Shown piece after piece: positions 10,027 to 18,516 of a stretch of DNA of 64,000 nucleotides. Within the stretch, counting starts at the first letter, position 1. Each line of letters begins with the position of its first letter. This DNA comes from Algibacter mikhailovii (GTDB lineage Bacteria; Bacteroidota; Bacteroidia; Flavobacteriales; Flavobacteriaceae): contig NZ_BMWZ01000011.1 in assembly GCF_014651495.1 (NCBI RefSeq), positions 18,266 to 82,265 of the forward strand, written 5' to 3'. Below the pieces are notes generated by a model. The model saw only the letters and a program-made list of their open reading frames with translations. It was not told the DNA's origin and ran no database searches. The position numbers were made by a program, and so were the translations under genes.

Positions 10027-10734
10027 TTATTTTTCTAAGGTTTTAAGCCATTCCTCTTGAGAAAGGGCAGTATATTTTTTATCTGTACCATATGGATCAG
10101 CACCGCCATCAAAATAAGCTTGAATAAGCTGCATAGGAATAGTGTCTGCCAATTTTTCTGGTACATCATATTTATGATTGCCATGAAAATCATGACATTG
10201 AATGCAAGTAAACCATTCCTCCTGGGCAATTAAATCTTTATGTGAAATATCTATAGGGTCGTTTTCCACTACCAAATCTTGATGGCAATTCATGCAATAG
10301 TTTATCGATGTCACCGAGACGCGCTCTTCTTGGTGTTCAGTATGGCAGGTTATACAGGTGGTTGCATCAATATGACTTACGGCCTCCTTAAATCTAGGTT
10401 CCGAAAATCGGTAAGTTGGGTGCCTATCGTTTGCCCGGTCATGACATTCTAAACAATTATTAACCGTCACATCTTGCGTACCAAAGTCGGCACTGTGGGC
10501 TCTTGCCCCAAAAGTATAAGATATATTAGATTGCACTTGTTGCAGTAAATTACCTTTGGCATCGGCATGACATGCAAAACATGATAAATCTTGATGCCCT
10601 GTATTCATTGGACCTATGGACACATATTCTTCAGCAGCATCTAAAGTCAACACATAAAATATTGAAACCCCTAAGACCACTCCAATAATACCACCTAAAA
10701 ACTGTCTTTTACGCAACGGACTGACTTTAAACAT
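10027..10734 (-). CDS. Membrane-anchored pentaheme cytochrome c
   Basis: 235 residues. One N-terminal membrane helix (about residues 11-31) is not followed by a cleavage site, so the protein is probably anchored and faces the periplasm. Five CXXCH motifs lie at residues 52-56, 94-98, 127-131, 147-151 and 177-181. There is no CXXCK, so it is not an NrfA nitrite reductase. Extra His residues between the motifs suit bis-His haems, as in the cytochrome c3/c7 and NapC/NrfH groups, although the spacing matches none I can name. It is the last gene of the operon. Inference: it takes electrons from the diheme cytochrome b encoded two genes upstream and passes them to a periplasmic acceptor. Confidence 0.8.
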   Translation of the reverse strand: MFKVSPLRKRQFLGGIIGVVLGVSIFYVLTLDAAEEYVSIGPMNTGHQDLSCFACHADAKGNLLQQVQSNISYTFGARAHSADFGTQDVTVNNCLECHDRANDRHPTYRFSEPRFKEAVSHIDATTCITCHTEHQEERVSVTSINYCMNCHQDLVVENDPIDISHKDLIAQEEWFTCIQCHDFHGNHKYDVPEKLADTIPMQLIQAYFDGGADPYGTDKKYTALSQEEWLKTLEK

Positions 10735-10754
10735 CTAGTTAATATTTTTAAAAT

Positions 10755-11783
10755 TTATATTTCAATTACAATTTCTTCACTTGCAGGGTAACTTATACAA
10801 GTTAGAATACTACCTTTATTCACCTCGTCATCAGATAATAAATGCCCATCAGTCATATTAATATCTCCTGATATACATGTAGCTTTGCAAGTGGAGCACA
10901 TTCCTGATCTACAGGAATAAGGAATTACAATACTGGCCGACATAGCTTGTTGCAATATAGACTTATCACCGCGCACTTGAAGCTGATGAGATGTTCCGTC
11001 TACCTTTAACGTGACATTGCTCACTAAGTTTTTCCCGGTAACTTTAACTACTGGTGCTTTAAAAACTTCAATCCTTATTTTCTCTCGAGAAACTCCGTTA
11101 GTTTTTAATAACTCTTTTATCTTTTCCATATAACCAAACGGACCGCAAATCATATAGGTGTGATCTCCAAAATCCAATTGATGTTTTGAAAAAATAGTCT
11201 CCAAGAGTTCATTGGTAGCCAATCCCGCATGATAATTGTTTACCGTTGCCTTATTTGAAGAAATGATATGTTCTACAGAGAATTTAGAACCAAATTCCGT
11301 TTCTAATGCCTTAATTTCATCATGAAAGATTATAGATTCCATATTTTGGTTCGCATAAACCAATAACACTTTTGATTCCTTTTCTTCCGTTAGTACTGAT
11401 TTTACAATTGAAAACATAGGTGTAACACCACTACCTCCAGCAAATAAAACATACTGTTTTGCCGCTTTCTTAGTAGGTTCTATATAAAAAGATCCTGCCG
11501 GATCATCAACTTCTAACTTATCACCTACTTTTAATGTATCATGAACAAAATTTGAAACTAACCCCTGCTCTACGCGCTTTACAGTGATTTTTAAATCCTT
11601 GTCGGTATAAGGGTTACTACTAAAAGAATAAGCCCGTTTGTGCACCTGCTTTTCTATAGGCACATGTATTGTTAAAAACTGACCTGGCTTATATTTTAAT
11701 TTCTTGAAAAAATTACCATTTTTAAAACATATACTAATAGCATCATTAGTTTCCTTAATTATTTCTTTTACTAACAACTTCAT
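10755..11783 (-). CDS. FAD/NAD(P)H oxidoreductase with plant-type [2Fe-2S] ferredoxin domain
   Basis: 342 residues in three domains. An FAD-binding barrel carries the RAYS motif at residues 50-53. An NAD(P)H-binding domain follows, with 'FAGGSGVTPMFS' at about 113-124 and 'CGPFGYMEKIK' near 213. The C-terminal ferredoxin domain has Cys ligands in the C-x4-C-x2-C pattern (CRSGMCSTC) plus a later Cys in 'LTCISYP'. This matches the PaaE/Hcr/flavohaemoglobin-reductase class. The gene ends next to a four-helix diheme cytochrome b (7-base gap), so together they resemble a NADPH-oxidase or ferric reductase split into two polypeptides. It could also reduce the globin of the same operon. Electron acceptor unproven. 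Confidence 0.85.
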   Translation of the reverse strand: MKLLVKEIIKETNDAISICFKNGNFFKKLKYKPGQFLTIHVPIEKQVHKRAYSFSSNPYTDKDLKITVKRVEQGLVSNFVHDTLKVGDKLEVDDPAGSFYIEPTKKAAKQYVLFAGGSGVTPMFSIVKSVLTEEKESKVLLVYANQNMESIIFHDEIKALETEFGSKFSVEHIISSNKATVNNYHAGLATNELLETIFSKHQLDFGDHTYMICGPFGYMEKIKELLKTNGVSREKIRIEVFKAPVVKVTGKNLVSNVTLKVDGTSHQLQVRGDKSILQQAMSASIVIPYSCRSGMCSTCKATCISGDINMTDGHLLSDDEVNKGSILTCISYPASEEIVIEI

Positions 11784-11790
11784 AAATCAT

Positions 11791-12270
11791 TTATTTATAG
11801 TAAAACACCATGGTTATGTGAAACACCATCATAATTGTAATTACAATGGATAAAGCTACATGGGTTATCATCCAGCCTTTAAATAAGGCTTCACTACTGC
11901 TCTTAATCACATCTAAATTTAAATACCCTAATAATGCATTTGAAAAGAAGATATAGGATAACAATAATAAATAACCATACCCCATAGACATACTATGGAT
12001 ATAAAATACCAAAGGACTCAATGCCCCTAACCATTTGTGTATATTTTGCATGGTCATGGCGTACGCTCTCCATTTTTTTACAACCCTAGTTAGGGTTAAT
12101 ACCCACTGCATTACAATTAAAACTGCAAGTAACAGACCAGACCAGCGTTTATAAATTTCACCTTGCTGAAGATTAAATAACCAAGTCCATTCTATATTAA
12201 AAAAGAATTGTAGCAGAAAGGCGAATAAAAGAACTAAACCTACTATGGTGGATTTGTTATTTGCTACCAT
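11791..12270 (-). CDS. Four-helix diheme transmembrane cytochrome b
   Basis: 159 residues with four membrane helices. Histidines occur as two H-x13-H pairs: His78 and His92 in the second helix region, His137 and His151 in the fourth. That arrangement can hold two stacked b haems across the membrane, as in NADPH oxidases, ferric reductases and the YedZ/MsrQ group. No nucleotide domain is attached; the reductase encoded directly downstream supplies one. Inference: it carries electrons from cytoplasmic NAD(P)H to the periplasmic cytochromes of this operon. The specific family was not recognised. Confidence 0.75.
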   Translation of the reverse strand: MVANNKSTIVGLVLLFAFLLQFFFNIEWTWLFNLQQGEIYKRWSGLLLAVLIVMQWVLTLTRVVKKWRAYAMTMQNIHKWLGALSPLVFYIHSMSMGYGYLLLLSYIFFSNALLGYLNLDVIKSSSEALFKGWMITHVALSIVITIMMVFHITMVFYYK

Positions 12271-12370
12271 TTTCTCTTAGGAATTTTAATTGACAAATTG
12301 AACTATAAGCAACTTGCCCATAACCATCAACTTAAGCAATGAGCAAGTTTACTATCTAGAAACTAACTTT

Positions 12371-13183
12371 TTATTTGGCTGCAACTACAAGATGTTTCAT
12401 AGTTTCATACGATGATAATTTTTTAACACTATCAAGAAACACTTCTGCTGTTGGAAGGTAATTACCTTCTGCTGGCCATTTATCCCCAATTTCAGGCTTA
12501 TCACTTTCTTTGAAATCTTCAATTTCATCCAAATATTCCATATAAATATCTACCGTTCCTTTTGCATAAGAACTTAGTACTGCAACAGTCTCTTTATAGG
12601 TAAGAGAATCTTTTGGATACTGCCAAGTTGTAGCCCCCATAACATCACCCAATTTCCAATCGGACTTTGTAGTTTGCGGATGATCATTATGGCAACTCAC
12701 ACACGCACCCGCACTAGCTAAATCCGCAAACATTGCGGTATGTAACTTTTGATCTTCGTCATAGAAAAATTTAGGCTCTTGATCTACTTTTATTTCTTCA
12801 AATAAATCGGCCTGCTTACCTTCAAATTTATTCGCAGCATTAACAGGAAAATCTGACCCTAAGTATAAACCCAACGGCACCGGACTTTTTCTAATACTGG
12901 TAGCTACACCTCTTAAAAATAATGCTGGTAGCGGTCCGGCTTCAACATCATCTTTTCTCCAGTCTTCATCAAACTTCATACCTTGAGCTTTGCCCTTTCC
13001 AACAATTGCTTTGGTATATAATGTTCTTGTAACATCATTTTCTTTAGACACCATTTCTAACACTTCTTCAACAGAAAAAACCTTTTCGGCTCCAGCAGTT
13101 TCAGACTTTTCTTCTGGAACTCCGCCGCATGATGTTAAAGTTACAGAGACTAACAAGGCTAATAATTTGTATATCGTTTTCAT
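12371..13183 (-). CDS. Tll0287-like c-type haem lipoprotein (DUF3365)
   Basis: 270 residues beginning with a lipoprotein signal (MKTIYKLLALLVSVTLTSCGG). The core matches the Tll0287-like domain: 'PLPALFLRGVATSIRKS', 'PLGLYLGSDFPVNAANK', then a single CVSCH haem motif near residue 162 followed by 'HPQTTKSDWKLGDVMGA'. Such domains are PAS-like and bind c-type haem, and are thought to be gas or redox sensors or electron carriers. It lies 18 bases after the globin gene in the same operon. Its exact role is unknown; a periplasmic NO/O2-responsive haem or an electron relay would both fit. Confidence 0.8.
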   Translation of the reverse strand: MKTIYKLLALLVSVTLTSCGGVPEEKSETAGAEKVFSVEEVLEMVSKENDVTRTLYTKAIVGKGKAQGMKFDEDWRKDDVEAGPLPALFLRGVATSIRKSPVPLGLYLGSDFPVNAANKFEGKQADLFEEIKVDQEPKFFYDEDQKLHTAMFADLASAGACVSCHNDHPQTTKSDWKLGDVMGATTWQYPKDSLTYKETVAVLSSYAKGTVDIYMEYLDEIEDFKESDKPEIGDKWPAEGNYLPTAEVFLDSVKKLSSYETMKHLVVAAK

Positions 13184-13201
13184 AGTAATGTTTTTTAGTT
13201 A

Positions 13202-13618
13202 TTAATAAGCTGCATCAATCATAACACTAGACATAGTTCCATAAACACTAGTCCATGCCTCTTTAACATCGTCTGTAAATGCTTCACCTAATCCAGCCTC
13301 CAACGTTCCTAATAATGCCGCTCCAACAGTTTCATAATGTGATGGTTCAACTCTATAGGCTACATGTCTTTTTCCTAAATCTTTTAAAACTGGTATAAGT
13401 GCATCTAAGTTGCTAAGTCCAGCAACGGCAGCGGCAAGCATAGTCATTAGTTTATTGCCTTGCTCTACCATAGCACCTTCTTTATCTGTAGGGAATAGTG
13501 GTTTTAATTGTGGATCCAGTTCAAACAACTTGGTATAAAATATTTCTGCCGCAGCAGGAGCTATAGGTTTTACCTTTTCAAAGGATTCTTGAACTAGAGT
13601 AACTGTGTTTGGTTCCAT
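13202..13618 (-). CDS. Single-domain globin (Vitreoscilla haemoglobin type)
   Basis: 138 residues, all-helical, full globin length with no reductase domain. Proximal His85 (F8) is in 'LGKRHVAYRV', Gln53 takes the distal E7 position ('MVEQGNKLM'), and Phe42 the CD1 position ('LKPLFP'). These features and the C-terminal 'AWTSVYGTMSSVMIDA' resemble Vitreoscilla haemoglobin. Members bind O2 and NO, and with a reductase can oxidise NO to nitrate. It is the first gene of an operon that also encodes an NAD(P)H/FAD/[2Fe-2S] reductase, and an FNR-type palindrome abuts its -7 element. Confidence 0.9.
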   Translation of the reverse strand: MEPNTVTLVQESFEKVKPIAPAAAEIFYTKLFELDPQLKPLFPTDKEGAMVEQGNKLMTMLAAAVAGLSNLDALIPVLKDLGKRHVAYRVEPSHYETVGAALLGTLEAGLGEAFTDDVKEAWTSVYGTMSSVMIDAAY

Positions 13619-13645
13619 AATCTGTTATTTTGATTTGTAATTTCT

Positions 13646-13666
13646 AAAAATTAAGTATTAATACTT
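13646..13666 (-). promoter_or_regulatory. Promoter with FNR-type box of the globin operon
   Basis: AAGTATTAATACTT (13653-13666) is a perfect AAGTA-N4-TACTT palindrome. Its last base on the minus strand is also the first base of a -7-like TAATTTTT (plus-strand 13646-13653; 7 of 8 to TAnnTTTG). A start about 20 bases before the globin ATG would follow. The box sits between the -33 and -7 positions. Confidence 0.65.
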
Positions 13667-13839
13667 ATTTGAAGCAAAAATAGAAGCTTACTTAATAACT
13701 AAGTATGAAAAAAAACAGTAGGAAAGAACCTTTTGTAACATATAAAAAGCTACCAAAACGCAGGAAATTGTTCAAGGTACAGCTTTAGCTGGTACAACTA
13801 AATTTATAAAATAAAATGATGAAAGTATTCTGAAACCTT

Positions 13840-14589
13840 TTAGGTATCTAGGAAATAATTATGCTCGCTAATTTCCTTTTTGAGTAGTTGAATATTGTTT
13901 ATACCTATTTTTTTTCCTTGAGCAGCAATCAGTTTTTCTTTTTTCAAGGCTGAAAAAACACGAATCACTTGCTCTTCGGTAGTACCAGCATAATCAGCGT
14001 ATTCGCGTCGGCTTAAAGGTAGATTTAAAAACCCTTTTAAATCACCAAATTTTCTATTGATATAGAGTAAGGTATCAATAACGCGTTCTCGAACTGTCAT
14101 TTGCGAGATGGACTTCACCTTGTTCTCACTTCTATTTAACTCATCGGCATAGAAAAGCATTAAATCATAAGCAAACTTAGGTGTTTCAAGCAGTGCGTCT
14201 TGTAAATCTTCCTTTGAAAAATAGCACAACACAGAATCCTGTAATGCAATAGCTCCAATGGAATAGTACTCCTCAGTGCCGAATCCACGATGACCAATAA
14301 TCTCTCCTTCTTTCGCAAATCGTACGATTTGTTCTCGGCCATTTATACCTGTTCTAAAAACTTTTACAGTACCTTTAAGAATAAAGAACAATCCATTTAC
14401 TGGAGCCCCTTCCATAATAAACTGTTGCCCTTTTTTACATTTTAAAGTGCTTTTATTATTTAAAAAGTTTGAACCGGAAAGAATACCTAGGTTTCTTTTA
14501 ATAAGACAGTTTGCATTTTGACATGCCCCACAAGATACGTCATTGAGCAATCTATGTTTTGATCGAGTATGTAAAGCGACTGAAGGCAT
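13840..14589 (-). CDS. FNR-type Crp-family regulator with four conserved cysteines
   Basis: 249 residues from the ATG at 14589; a GTG at 14607 is possible but would overlap the promoter element. Counted from that ATG, Cys20, Cys23, Cys28 and Cys122 fall almost exactly on the [4Fe-4S] ligands of E. coli FNR (20, 23, 29, 122). A cyclic-nucleotide-type sensor barrel (about 40-140) is followed by the dimer helix and a winged HTH with recognition helix 'TTEEQVIRVFSALKK', retaining the FNR Glu and Arg but with Ile in place of Ser212. It should respond to O2 and/or NO. It lies between the globin and nap operons and has a copy of the AAGTA-N4-TACTT palindrome in its own promoter, suggesting autoregulation. 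Confidence 0.88.
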   Translation of the reverse strand: MPSVALHTRSKHRLLNDVSCGACQNANCLIKRNLGILSGSNFLNNKSTLKCKKGQQFIMEGAPVNGLFFILKGTVKVFRTGINGREQIVRFAKEGEIIGHRGFGTEEYYSIGAIALQDSVLCYFSKEDLQDALLETPKFAYDLMLFYADELNRSENKVKSISQMTVRERVIDTLLYINRKFGDLKGFLNLPLSRREYADYAGTTEEQVIRVFSALKKEKLIAAQGKKIGINNIQLLKKEISEHNYFLDT

Positions 14590-14606
14590 AAAACTAGTAT
14601 TCCGCA

Positions 14607-14627
14607 CAATAATACGTAATAATACTT
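14607..14627 (-). promoter_or_regulatory. Autoregulatory promoter with FNR-type box
   Basis: ACGTAATAATACTT (14614-14627) matches AAGTA-N4-TACTT with one mismatch. On the minus strand its last base begins TATTATTG (14607-14614), 7 of 8 to the TAnnTTTG -7 consensus. This is the same abutting geometry as at the globin and narK promoters. A related 5-N5-5 half-site pair lies at 14635-14649. Confidence 0.6.
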
Positions 14628-14735
14628 AGTTTTCAAGTAAACCGTACTTACTTTTATGAGAATGATAAAAAATGGCAACAGAAATTAATCAATTCACGTT
14701 TTTTAAATTCAAAAAATATCAAAACCTCAAACCAC

Positions 14736-15956
14736 TTACTTCTTCTTATACCTTAAATGACCCAATTCTATACCAATTGCCGTTTTAGCCAAAATGGTGA
14801 ATACAAATGCGCCCAAGGCCCAAATTCCTAATGTCACACCAATTTCAACGCCGGTAGGCATATACTCTTCTATTTTTCCATAAGGTCCGGGAATAAAACC
14901 AGGAACAATCAAGCCAAACCCTTTCTCAATCCATATGGCTATAAACAGAATAAAGCAACAGAAATATAATACGTTTAGATTATTCCTTAATTTATGAAAA
15001 GTTAACATTACGGTAGCCAAAACATTCAAAGGAATAGCCGTCCAAATCCAGGGTAATAATGCATTTTTTCCATGAAGACCAAAAAACAAATAATAAGCAC
15101 TTTCACTATGGTGCGTGGGTGCATAAAACTCTTTAAAGAGCTCAGAAACAAGCATTATTAAGTTTATTTGAGCCGCAACGGTTACCACCATTGCTATCTT
15201 TTTAATGGTTTTATCTTCTATTTTAAACTCTGTAAAACGTCTTATAATAGCTAATACTAATATAATAAGTGCCGGTCCCGCTGCAAATGCAGAGGCTAAA
15301 AAACGAGGTCCTAATAAGGCATTATTCCAAAAAGGACGTGCTTGTAGACCTTGATACAAAAAGGCAGTGACCAAGTGAATTGCTACGGCCCAGAATACTG
15401 ATAATATGGCTCCTGGCACATATACTTTTGATTTAGACTCTTTACCTTGATAATGTCTAAACAAAATATAAAATGGTATGCTAATATTTAAAAACAAATA
15501 ACCGTTTAAAACAATAACATCCCATGTAAGCATTGAATTTGGAAAATTAAAAACACCAATTCCTGGTATCATATGCCAGAGCACTGATGGTCCTCCCATA
15601 TCTGCCACCACAAAAGCCAAACACATTATAAGCGCTGCCACTGCAAGTCCTTCTCCAATAAGAACAGCCTGTTTAAAATCTATATCATGCAATACATAGG
15701 TAGGCATAACTAGCATTACTGCGGCGGCTGCAACCCCAACTAAAAAGGTAAAATTAGAAATATACAACCCCCAACTTACACGGTCAGACATTCCTGTTAC
15801 ACTCAAACCATGCTCTAACTGAATAGAATAACAATACATCCCAACTAGCATTACAAACGTCAAGAAACCCATCCAGAGATTGTATCTTCGAGATCCTTTT
15901 GTGATAGTATCTAAACTATCAAACACTAAACTTTTTAAAACCTGTAATCGCCTCAT
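14736..15956 (-). CDS. NrfD/PsrC-family membrane quinol oxidoreductase subunit
   Basis: 406 residues with about ten membrane helices. The segment 'SRRYNLWMGFLTFVMLVGMY' and the Trp/Pro-rich loops ('GGPSVLWHMIPGIGVFNFPNS') resemble the NrfD-like subunits HmcC/DsrP/ActC that exchange electrons with menaquinol. It is the last gene of the nap operon, after an Fe-S protein and two multihaem cytochromes. Known biology: NrfD-type proteins pair with a four-cluster Fe-S subunit to link quinol to periplasmic cytochromes. Inference: it replaces NapC or NapGH as the quinol dehydrogenase for NapA. Confidence 0.85.
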   Translation of the reverse strand: MRRLQVLKSLVFDSLDTITKGSRRYNLWMGFLTFVMLVGMYCYSIQLEHGLSVTGMSDRVSWGLYISNFTFLVGVAAAAVMLVMPTYVLHDIDFKQAVLIGEGLAVAALIMCLAFVVADMGGPSVLWHMIPGIGVFNFPNSMLTWDVIVLNGYLFLNISIPFYILFRHYQGKESKSKVYVPGAILSVFWAVAIHLVTAFLYQGLQARPFWNNALLGPRFLASAFAAGPALIILVLAIIRRFTEFKIEDKTIKKIAMVVTVAAQINLIMLVSELFKEFYAPTHHSESAYYLFFGLHGKNALLPWIWTAIPLNVLATVMLTFHKLRNNLNVLYFCCFILFIAIWIEKGFGLIVPGFIPGPYGKIEEYMPTGVEIGVTLGIWALGAFVFTILAKTAIGIELGHLRYKKK

Positions 15957-16049
15957 TTGAATTTGTATTATAACACTTCCGTGTTATTGTTTTATCATTT
16001 CACAGCAAGCACAAAAACCTTCCAATACCTACTATAAAACACATAAATG

Positions 16050-17171
16050 TTAGTCCATAAAATACCAGAACTTAGGTTCTGTACCCAAATCCTCTTTAAG
16101 TCTAAATACCTTTTTGTTTTCCAATACCCAACGAATAGTGCTATTTGGATCTAAAAGATTACCAAAAATTCGAGCTCCAGTAGGGCAAGCCTCAACACAT
16201 GCCGGGTTCTGACCTTTTCTGGAACGCTGTACACAAAAAGTACATTTTTCCATAACCCCTTTTTTACGCATTCTATTACCTAAATAGTGTTGATTTTTAT
16301 TTATTTCCTTTTCTGGAACTTCTGGTTTACTCCAATTAAATCGTCTGCCATCATAAGGGCAAGCTGCCATACAGTATCTGCAGCCAACACACCAGTCATA
16401 GTCTATTACAACTAATCCATCATCCTCTCTCCAGGTCGCTTGAACCGGACACACTTCTACGCACGGCGGATTATCACAATGAAAACATTGTGTTCCCATA
16501 TAGAAATGGCCTTCAGCGGGTACTTCATGGTAATAATTATCATCAGATTCATCAAACTTGAGACCTTTACCATCTTTCATTTCATGGATGCGGATATACT
16601 GCATTTCAGAATTCCTATCCTGATTATTTTCCTCAATACAAGCATTGACACAATCCATATACCCCTGACACTTTGAAATATTGAATGCATAGCCAAAAAG
16701 CACATCTTCTTTTGCATTTTCAGAGGTCATGCTTATATTCTTACCTGTTCTTAACTCATATGAGCGCATTAAACGTTCAACTGTAGCACTTTTTTCATTA
16801 TCGGTCATGAGCTTATAGTTCCCTTTAAACTGCTCTTCCCAATCAATCTGAGCCTTTTCTTTAGTATCATCCCCAGAGACTACACTGCATGAAGTACTTA
16901 CTGCCCCTGCCCCAATCAATAAACTTGCTGTTAACTTTTTAAACGCTGTACGCCGGTCCATCTTGACATCAAAAACCTGCTCAAATCCATCCTTTTTTAC
17001 TTCCTCACCAATAGAGGCAGTTACGGCAGCTTCTAGATAGGCTTCATCACTCATCTCCTTCTCATGACTTTGACATCCACCAGAGGTTTTACCACAGCCA
17101 CAAGAACCCGAGGATTCCTTTTTTCTATTGAACCCTAAATCTAATGAATACCACTTTTTACTTTTGCTCAT
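16050..17171 (-). CDS. TAT-variant four-cluster [4Fe-4S] protein (PsrB/DsrO-like)
   Basis: 373 residues. An unusual N-terminal extension of about 70 residues, with a Cys/Gly-rich patch (SGSCGCGKTSGGCQS), precedes an internal twin-arginine motif (DRRTAFKKL) and a lipobox-like 'STSC'. Four Fe-S motif groups follow: CQGYMDCVNAC, CFHCDNPPCVEVCP, CVGCRYCMAACP and CTFC...CVEACP. This is the electron-transfer subunit that partners NrfD-type proteins. It lies between a tetraheme lipoprotein gene and the NrfD gene. The delayed Tat motif is like the 'TAT-variant' proteins of Bacteroidota alternative complex III. Confidence 0.87.
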   Translation of the reverse strand: MSKSKKWYSLDLGFNRKKESSGSCGCGKTSGGCQSHEKEMSDEAYLEAAVTASIGEEVKKDGFEQVFDVKMDRRTAFKKLTASLLIGAGAVSTSCSVVSGDDTKEKAQIDWEEQFKGNYKLMTDNEKSATVERLMRSYELRTGKNISMTSENAKEDVLFGYAFNISKCQGYMDCVNACIEENNQDRNSEMQYIRIHEMKDGKGLKFDESDDNYYHEVPAEGHFYMGTQCFHCDNPPCVEVCPVQATWREDDGLVVIDYDWCVGCRYCMAACPYDGRRFNWSKPEVPEKEINKNQHYLGNRMRKKGVMEKCTFCVQRSRKGQNPACVEACPTGARIFGNLLDPNSTIRWVLENKKVFRLKEDLGTEPKFWYFMD

Positions 17172-17183
17172 ACCTTGTTTTTT

Positions 17184-17822
17184 TTAATGCTCTACTCCCC
17201 CATCTGATTCCTCACTTTCCTTAGTATTATACCTTGAAGGCCAACGCGATTTAAAGCTAGGATCATGTGGATTATGACAATTTACGCATGTAAATGAAGC
17301 TCTTGGAGGCGCCCATCCTCCAATTCTTTTGCCATGGGCCCCACCTTTCCAATCTTCAAATTGGCTAGAGTGACACTGGGAACATAATTTATAACTTGAA
17401 TTAAAATCAACGTTTACACCTGTTAGCGTATTAAGATTATTCATATCCTCGCCATTATGACAGGTGATACAGTTCATTACTTCCCCATCCGCATGAGCTA
17501 AAGAAATATCCCAGTGCGCCTTTTTCTTAGCATCATTACTTTTCAATTCATCAATAGGCTTAGTATGACACTCAATACATTCAAAAGATTGTATTTGACT
17601 TTTGCGTTCAGGTATTAAAAAGGTGTGCACGCCTTCCGTAATTTTTATGGTTTTAACATCCCCGATATAAGTCTCTGACGATAATGACGTACCATGATAA
17701 TTTTTACTTTCACTTTCTATTTTATCATTAAGATTATGGTATTCTCCATTTTCTTGTTTACATGCAAACAATGCAAATAGACATGTATAAACTAGAATAT
17801 ATACGTACTGCTTTCTATTCAT
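17184..17822 (-). CDS. Tetraheme cytochrome c lipoprotein
   Basis: 212 residues with lipoprotein signal MNRKQYVYILVYTCLFALFAC. Four CXXCH motifs (CIECH, CITCH, CSQCH, CVNCH) are spread over about residues 85-190, with 'HWDISLAHADG' and 'WKGGAHGKRIGGW' between them supplying further His ligands. It overlaps the upstream NapB-like gene by 8 bases and is 12 bases from the Fe-S gene, so the products are probably made together. Inference: it is the cytochrome subunit of the NrfD/Fe-S complex and hands electrons to the NapB-like protein. The family is cytochrome c3/c7-like; no closer name could be given. Confidence 0.8.
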   Translation of the reverse strand: MNRKQYVYILVYTCLFALFACKQENGEYHNLNDKIESESKNYHGTSLSSETYIGDVKTIKITEGVHTFLIPERKSQIQSFECIECHTKPIDELKSNDAKKKAHWDISLAHADGEVMNCITCHNGEDMNNLNTLTGVNVDFNSSYKLCSQCHSSQFEDWKGGAHGKRIGGWAPPRASFTCVNCHNPHDPSFKSRWPSRYNTKESEESDGGVEH

Positions 17823-18516
17823 TTTTATGGCTATTAGTTCTTGTGAAAGGCGTAATTTCTGAAACTATTCTATCCGTAGGTAGATGACACTGTCGGCAAT
17901 TAACGCGTTCAGGGTGTGTTACCCGTATTTCCTTAGGTGCAGCAGGACCAGCGTGACAAGCCAAACAATTCTCTCTCATTTGTATTTGATGAGGAATCAT
18001 TGGAGGGGTTCCTATCATCGCATTATTAACTCCAACTTTTGGCGCATGTACCTGAGCCAAATTTGCAGGTTTAAAAAGCGTATTACTGTTTTGTGCAACA
18101 TGGCATTGCCTACAATTAACCATTTCTGGATGTGGCGAAACCGGTGCATACGCATTTAAACGTTCAACAAACCCGCCATTTTGATGGCATTGCAAACAGG
18201 TATTTCCACCCAAAGATTTTTCTTCTTTTATGGGGTGCGGAATACTTGGTGGCGCACCATGATATGCTCTGTTATCATAATAAGAATCGAGACTCCTTTC
18301 GTGATTCTTATCCACTGGCATACTGGAATACTCTAACGCAAATTCCGAACGTTCAAACACCCCTCGTTCTGCAGGGATATAACTATTATTTGGGCTTTCT
18401 TCTAAAACCGGAACATAGCCTTCCTCCATCCCTTTCTCATAACTAAAATTCCATATCGTTATAAAAGCTATAAATAGCATAACAAAAAGAGATATGATTC
18501 CAAGTCTTTTTTTCAT
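17815..18516 (-). CDS. Tetraheme NapB-like cytochrome with internally duplicated diheme module
   Basis: 233 residues from the ATG at 18516 (MKKRLGIISLF), chosen over an upstream TTG. An N-terminal membrane or signal helix is followed by about 80 residues without haems. Two consecutive diheme units then share the pattern PPxIPHxI...N(T)CLxCH...HPExVNCRQCH: PPSIPHPI/CLQCH/NCRQCHVAQ, then PPMIPHQI/CLACH/NCRQCHLPT. Ordinary NapB has one such unit with two haems. It follows napA directly, so it should be the electron donor of NapA. The duplication is visible in the sequence; its consequence for electron flow is unknown. Confidence 0.82.
   Translation of the reverse strand: MKKRLGIISLFVMLFIAFITIWNFSYEKGMEEGYVPVLEESPNNSYIPAERGVFERSEFALEYSSMPVDKNHERSLDSYYDNRAYHGAPPSIPHPIKEEKSLGGNTCLQCHQNGGFVERLNAYAPVSPHPEMVNCRQCHVAQNSNTLFKPANLAQVHAPKVGVNNAMIGTPPMIPHQIQMRENCLACHAGPAAPKEIRVTHPERVNCRQCHLPTDRIVSEITPFTRTNSHKNE

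Noticed and set aside
10027..10734. Pentaheme cytochrome as an NrfA nitrite reductase
   Set aside because: No CXXCK active-site haem motif, too short (235 residues versus about 450-500), and membrane-anchored.
13681..13720. TACTTAATAACTAAGTA near the FNR-type gene end as another FNR box
   Set aside because: The half-sites are in the wrong order (TACTT first) and the spacing does not match the other boxes.
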